Positions 50,301 through 54,035 of a stretch of 54,035 nucleotides of DNA are shown here, in pieces (position 1 is the first letter of the stretch; each line of letters starts with the position of its first letter). The notes beneath the pieces are model-generated. The model worked only from the letters and a program-made list of their open reading frames with translations. It did no database searches and was not told where the DNA came from. Position numbers and translations under genes: made by a program. The stretch comes from an uncultured Clostridia bacterium. GTDB taxonomy: Bacteria; Bacillota; Clostridia; Oscillospirales; Oscillospiraceae. The stretch covers positions 1-54,035 of the forward strand of contig CAMNQX010000012.1 of NCBI GenBank assembly GCA_946550725.1, in the 5' to 3' direction.

Positions 50301-53300
50301 ATGGTGCCTGTGGAGATCGCCACCAAGGACCCCGGCGCCGCGGTCATTCCCCAGGGCGCCTGGTGCTCCTTCCAGCGGCCCACCATGCTGAAGACCGACA
50401 CCGCCACCTATGACGAATACGCCGCCAAATTCTACGCCGCTCAGAAGCGGGTCTTTGGCGACGCCAAGTACTACGCCACCGACCCCTTCCACGAGGGCGG
50501 CAACACCGGCGGCATGAGCACCACCGTGGTGGCCTCCGAGCTGCTGGACAGCCTGCTGGCCGCCGACTCTGACGCCGTGTGGGTCATCCAGTCCTGGCAG
50601 GGCAACCCCTCCAGCGGCCTGCTGGCCGGCCTGCGCGCCGGGACCAACCCCACCCGCGCCGACCGCCGCGAACACGCCCTGGTGCTGGATCTCTACGCCG
50701 AACGCACCCCCCACAATAACGAGTACGGCGAGGACACCGACGGCGACGGCGTCAAGGAATTCTCCGACACCCCCTGGGTGTGGTGCCAGCTCAACAACTT
50801 CGGCGGCCGCATGGGCCTCCACGGCTATCTGGACAACCTCCAGAAGAACATCCCCGCTACCGCCAACCGCAGCAAGCACATGGCGGGCATCGGCATCTCT
50901 CCCGAGGGCAGCCAGGAGAACCCCGTCCTCTATGACTTCCTCTTTGAGACCATCTGGACCGCCGACGCCTCCCAGCCCCTCCCTGCGATCGACCTGGACC
51001 AGTGGCTGGCGGACTACGTCACCCGCCGCTACGGTGCGGTGAGCGAAAACGCCCAGGCCGCCATGGACATCCTGGCCGATACGGTCTACAACTCCAATAA
51101 GAGCGGCGTCGCCCAGGGCGCGCCCGAGTCGGTGGTCAACGCCCGCCCCGCCAAGAGCATCAGCGCCGCCTCCACTTGGGGGTACAGCTACATCTACTAC
51201 GATAAGACCAGGCTGCAGGAGGCCGCGCAGCTGCTGCTGGCCGACTACGACACCCTCTCCGCCAGCGACGCTTACCTTTACGACCTGGCGGACGTTTTGA
51301 AGCAGGTGCTGTCCAACACGGCCCAGTACCTCCACGGCAAGATGGTCTCCGCATACAACAGCAAGGATGCGGAGGAATTCACCGCCCTGTCCGACCAGTT
51401 CCTGGCCCTCATCGACCTGTCCGACCAGGTGATGGGCACCCGCAAGGAGTTCCTGTTCGGCACCTGGACCACCAACGCCTCTGAGCTGGCCGCCGGCGCC
51501 GACGACTTCACCCAGCGGCTTTACCTCCGCAACGCCAAGGCGCTGGTCACCACCTGGGGTGCGATCCAGCAGTGTGAGACCGGCGGTCTGAAGGACTACT
51601 CCAACCGCCAGTGGTCCGGCCTCACCAAGGACTTTTACAAGGTCCGCTGGCAGACCTGGATCGACCAGGCCAAGGCCAACCTGGCCGCCGGGAACGCCAA
51701 CAACATCAGCATCAGCTGGTTCCCCTGGGAGTGGAAGTTCGCCCGTAACACCGACGCCTACTCCAACACGCCCAACGGCCTCAGCCTCCAGACCCTGGGT
51801 CAGAAGGTGCTGGACGACTTCTCCATCGTCACTCCGCCCGAGGCCATGGACACCTATGACCTCGCCGTTTCCGCCGCCAAGGCAGGCAGCAGCCAGTCCG
51901 GCGAGGACGCCGACAAGGCCCTGGACGGCAACTCCGGCACCCTCTGGCACACCCAGTACAGCGGCGGCGTCCGCGCCGATATGTGGATCGCCCTGGACCT
52001 GGGCTACGCCCGGATGGTGGACGGTCTGCGCTACCTCCCCCGTCAGGAGGGCTCTAACGGCAAGATCACGGAATACAAGCTCCTGGTCAGCTCCAGCGAT
52101 ACCGACTGGGCTGGTACGACCGACACGTGGCGGGAGGTGGCTTCCGGGACCTGGAACACCACCTCCGACTGGAAAAAGGCCTCCTTTACGGCTACCTCCG
52201 CCCGCTATGTGAAGCTGGTGGCCGTCGCCAGCGAGGGCAACTTCGCCTCCGCCGCCGAGATCCGGGTCACCAACACCCCCATCCCCGTGGAGGATATCAC
52301 CCTGGATAGGACTGAGGCCACGCTGTACCTCAACGACGGCAGCCCCACGCTCACCCTCACTGCTACCATTACGCCCTCCGACGCCACCAATAAGGCTGTC
52401 AGCTGGTCCACCGACCGCGCCGACGTGGCCACCGTGAACAATGGCGTGGTCACCGCCGTTAGCGTGGGCAACGCGGTCATTACCGCCACCGCAGAGGACG
52501 GCGCGTTTACCGCCTCCTGCAACCTGTCGGTGAAGGCCAAGCTGACCGGCGAGGTGCACATCACCGGCAGCGGCAAGTTCGGCTCTGTTCTCACCGCCTC
52601 CCTCAACCAGCTCTCCCCCGCCGGAGCCAAGGACCACCCCACCTATCAGTGGTATCGGGACGGCTCCCCCATCAGCGACGCGGAGGCTGCCCGGTACACC
52701 GTGGTGAAGGAGGATATCGGCCATCAGATCACCGTCAAGGTCACCGCTACCGATCCCTATGAAGGCTCCGTCACCTCCGAAGCCGTCACCGGCGTCAAGG
52801 CCGACGGTCCCGCCATGCTGGCCACCCCCACCCACCGCAACGTCTCCGCCACCGGTCAGTCCGACGGCGCCATCACCGGGCTCTTTAAGGGCCGCAAATA
52901 CCAGTATTTCCTCTGGGACCGCACCGAGCTTCCCGGCGAGGACGCCGACTGGGTGGATTTCTGTGATAACTCCGCCACGGAGACCCCTGTGGAGGGCCAG
53001 ACCCACGGTACCGCCGAGATCACCGGCCTGGGCGTGGGCAGCTACATCGTCCGCCGCGCCGGGGACGACACCCATGACCCCGGCCCCTTCTCCAACACCG
53101 TCACCATCTCCGTAGAGGGCGCGGTGGAGTACGCTTTGACCAATCCCCACACCTTCGCCGGCGGCGAGGTCCAGGCCGGGCGCACCCAGATCCCCGCCGA
53201 CGACACCGTCACCCTCTGGGTCACGCCCAGCCAGGGCTATCTGCTGGTCAGCGGCTCTCTGAAGGCCGTGGAGGCGGACGGCACCGAGCACGTCGCCGCC

Positions 53301-54035
53301 GCCACTGACCGGGAGGGCGTTTATACCTTCATCATGCCCGCCGCCGATGTGACGATCACCGCCACCTTCACCCGCAAGACGTACACCTTGGAGCACCAGT
53401 TGACCCACATCTCCTGCAGCATGGCCCAGCACAACCATACAGTGATCCACGGAGACACCCCCACCATCACCCTGCAGGCTGACAGCGGCTACGTCCTGCC
53501 CGACTCCATCACCATCACCAAGAAAAACGGCGGCGAGGAGATCTTTACCTACACCTACCGCGACGGCCGCATCCGCTTCACCGAAGGCATCACCGAGGAT
53601 CTGGTGATCACCGGTGCGGGGGTGAAGGAGGTCTACACCGTGGATTACACCCGCCTGGTCCACCTCACCGCCGAAGGCCCCGCTACGGTGGAGCACGGCG
53701 CGGCGCTGACCGTCACCCTCTCTCCCGCCGAGGGCTACTCTCTCCCCACCGAAGTCTATATCAGTGTGGGCAGCGGCGTACTATATGACTTCACCTACGA
53801 TCCCTTCACTGGCGTTGTCTCCATTCCTGAAAACGTGGTCACCGGCAACGTCACCATCACCGCCGAGGGAAAGACGAAGCCCATCATTGAGCCGTTCACC
53901 CTCTCCGCCTCTCCCAGTTCCCTCTCCGGCGGCGGCGCGGTGAGACTGACCGTCACCGTGCCCGAGGAACGCTTCCAGGAAGTGGCGGACGACAACATTC
54001 TGCTCAACCCCGCCCCCACCGTGCTGGTCGTCACC
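47370..54035 (+). CDS. Giant secreted alpha-N-acetylglucosaminidase (GH89) with CBM32-like and Ig-like modules, partial
   Basis: The frame opens at ATG 47370 (after AAAGGCAGGGAG) and stays open for 2222 codons to the window edge; its C-terminus is outside. Residues 1-27 form a signal peptide ending TAALAA. About residues 65-740 hold several discoidin/CBM32-like beta-sandwiches, the clearest at 205-350, 355-495 and 604-730. The GH89/NAGLU core runs from about 755 to 1490: HTRYAYNYCTHSYSMAFWGE, then the probable acid/base Glu1042 in TDPFHEGGN and nucleophile Glu1179 in GISPEGSQEN, by comparison with human NAGLU. After it come another F5/8-type module (1495-1640), a Big_2 Ig-like domain (1640-1722), a further Ig-like unit and several bacterial surface repeats to about 2180. 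The enzyme removes terminal alpha-GlcNAc, as in gastric-type mucin or heparan sulfate. Substrate choice is inferred from the family. Confidence 0.9.
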   Translation, partial: MTKKRLLSGILTLVMLLGLLPTAALAARREEDALALDAPVTETAQRPAAPVWEDVGPQAELTEVDTTGLMNVTGQCTITTLSDTNDKPKTNLYDGNYTTLWGQNSAFPGEVTFGLPQKGEKLKTVILSFEPNKTAWGVTVTLTADGTQVDQQVVASFDDKYVYTFETAQEVSSLKVGLSNPTNDGAAGAFWPALAEAEIWVEPKPVDLSTLTNLAPKATITKNGTGTCNMDTWVDGSDETESGFYGQPLAATGDDAWVQLDLGQNYSVGGFRLAAKADNATHWYTCDVYTQRDGDTSWSLKAAGAEIRRVADRNVLLTAFPALEDVRYVKFVLHQGGNGSWGAIAELSVYGVDADDVHKDLIEVAKLSEITVPSNEGNIGNMTDGNITTLWAAGSGDWPANVDFALPGNLLIQRVEVDFERFNGRTFDLTVSRAVNNVTSDYQQLDTKDGHDVNETYVLALDEAQRMTHVRVALDGTNGQAWPAIAEVRIYAVNETIDLNNYTDITEHATQSSGANYKDWDFRSNQQVVGFRATLAEGASAVVKGKMKRDTGWTTYVAQLQSGDNVLSFPAGMSAVRVELTDPSQLTAFQIFGTYSEAAVDSGSVAFDKPAHGNFNAATTYLVNDGDKNTGWQADMYPAYVDIDLAGNYDVTEIQVFTPAAGYTEYTLYTSIDGQNYDLVASKLDNAACPADGDVHTLSTAKTARYVRVYLEYYSQNAKPTLNEVRVIGAESADQTDHTVTFADVTAFADSSYAAPITQQDTIDEVKGIIRRQVGAAYVDWFTFALANDPDGYDYFTLEDEGGKIKVTGNNGVSLATGVNHYLKYFCNVHISQVGNQVKMPAAVVPVGTAVHKETKYHTRYAYNYCTHSYSMAFWGEDEWRNELDWLALNGVNLVLDITGQEEVWREFLMDVGFSHQEAKDFLAGPGYYAWAYMANLTGFGGPIHDSYLTNQVEQGRKNQRTMRVLGMEPVLQAFSGMVPVEIATKDPGAAVIPQGAWCSFQRPTMLKTDTATYDEYAAKFYAAQKRVFGDAKYYATDPFHEGGNTGGMSTTVVASELLDSLLAADSDAVWVIQSWQGNPSSGLLAGLRAGTNPTRADRREHALVLDLYAERTPHNNEYGEDTDGDGVKEFSDTPWVWCQLNNFGGRMGLHGYLDNLQKNIPATANRSKHMAGIGISPEGSQENPVLYDFLFETIWTADASQPLPAIDLDQWLADYVTRRYGAVSENAQAAMDILADTVYNSNKSGVAQGAPESVVNARPAKSISAASTWGYSYIYYDKTRLQEAAQLLLADYDTLSASDAYLYDLADVLKQVLSNTAQYLHGKMVSAYNSKDAEEFTALSDQFLALIDLSDQVMGTRKEFLFGTWTTNASELAAGADDFTQRLYLRNAKALVTTWGAIQQCETGGLKDYSNRQWSGLTKDFYKVRWQTWIDQAKANLAAGNANNISISWFPWEWKFARNTDAYSNTPNGLSLQTLGQKVLDDFSIVTPPEAMDTYDLAVSAAKAGSSQSGEDADKALDGNSGTLWHTQYSGGVRADMWIALDLGYARMVDGLRYLPRQEGSNGKITEYKLLVSSSDTDWAGTTDTWREVASGTWNTTSDWKKASFTATSARYVKLVAVASEGNFASAAEIRVTNTPIPVEDITLDRTEATLYLNDGSPTLTLTATITPSDATNKAVSWSTDRADVATVNNGVVTAVSVGNAVITATAEDGAFTASCNLSVKAKLTGEVHITGSGKFGSVLTASLNQLSPAGAKDHPTYQWYRDGSPISDAEAARYTVVKEDIGHQITVKVTATDPYEGSVTSEAVTGVKADGPAMLATPTHRNVSATGQSDGAITGLFKGRKYQYFLWDRTELPGEDADWVDFCDNSATETPVEGQTHGTAEITGLGVGSYIVRRAGDDTHDPGPFSNTVTISVEGAVEYALTNPHTFAGGEVQAGRTQIPADDTVTLWVTPSQGYLLVSGSLKAVEADGTEHVAAATDREGVYTFIMPAADVTITATFTRKTYTLEHQLTHISCSMAQHNHTVIHGDTPTITLQADSGYVLPDSITITKKNGGEEIFTYTYRDGRIRFTEGITEDLVITGAGVKEVYTVDYTRLVHLTAEGPATVEHGAALTVTLSPAEGYSLPTEVYISVGSGVLYDFTYDPFTGVVSIPENVVTGNVTITAEGKTKPIIEPFTLSASPSSLSGGGAVRLTVTVPEERFQEVADDNILLNPAPTVLVVT

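Noticed and set aside
47643-53696. An open frame of 2017 codons on the minus strand
   Set aside because: It is antisense to the GH89 gene. Its low-complexity Gly/Val/His/Leu-rich product matches no family, while the plus frame has a signal peptide and clear domains. GC-rich codons remove stops from this antisense frame.
1-54035. tRNA, rRNA, prophage or CRISPR loci
   Set aside because: I looked for GGTTCGA-type T-arms, rRNA segments, regular repeats and phage genes and saw none that I could support; a tool scan (tRNAscan, Infernal) would be decisive.

Overview
The window is chromosomal DNA of a high-GC, spore-forming member of the Clostridia. The best fit is a gut Oscillospiraceae-type organism (Flavonifractor/Lawsonibacter/Oscillibacter neighbourhood); this is inferred from gene content and not from any search. 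Supporting signs are CotF-type spore-coat genes, DivIVA and SepF, an SLH-domain surface protein, Hfq next to MiaA, an isoleucine T-box and a TPP riboswitch with intrinsic terminators, two ECF sigma/anti-sigma pairs, and a giant secreted GH89 glycosidase of the kind that acts on host glycans. Most of the sequence is housekeeping. I see no rRNA, tRNA, CRISPR array, transposase or integrase.

Layout. 1-1100: a truncated leftward MBOAT acyltransferase gene, flanked by a 55-bp direct repeat that carries its promoter and ended by a 59-bp tandem repeat. 1156-5628: a hypothetical gene, an SLH protein, a hypothetical gene, two spore-coat genes and a leftward ECF sigma/anti-sigma pair. 5791-11857: a rightward cell-envelope operon uppP-ftsK-ddl-murF, whose end overlaps the convergent mtnA. 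12905-23868: a long rightward run (ABC-F ATPase, DUF218 protein, prfA, small hypothetical, sua5, inserted HTH gene, CAT-like acetyltransferase, DUF4180, HD hydrolase, coaE, M18 aminopeptidase, lysA-like, hypothetical). A copy of the sua5 3' end lies after the HTH gene and marks an insertion or duplication.

23938-30756: leftward transcription units. The TPP riboswitch drives thiT-HAD-GNAT; its promoter -35 box overlaps the stop codon of the rluD-like gene. Upstream is ileS-lspA-rluD, with a complete isoleucine T-box separated from ileS by an 84-codon accessory gene. 30894-32334: a second ECF sigma/anti-sigma pair. 32389-33717: a MATE transporter preceded by a 217-bp hairpin-rich region. 33935-41599: a leftward run cysE-VOC-cysS-rhomboid-miaA-hfq-HlyD-like-yggS-sepF-divIVA, joining cysteine supply, tRNA/RNA functions and division.

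41743-47171: an ECF transporter S component, a U32 peptidase and mltG (leftward), a divergent 51-aa Cys/Gly-rich protein, then tagA-tmk-DJ-1 (leftward). 47370-54035: one rightward frame that stays open to the window edge (at least 2222 residues), a secreted alpha-N-acetylglucosaminidase (GH89) with several discoidin/CBM32-like modules and Ig-like repeats.

Many very long open frames on the opposite strand of real genes (up to 2017 codons) are by-products of GC-rich codon use and are not annotated. I found no clearly new multi-gene system. The most unusual items are the T-box/84-aa/ileS arrangement, the sua5-tail duplication around the HTH gene, the duplicated MBOAT leader, and the Cys-rich small protein.
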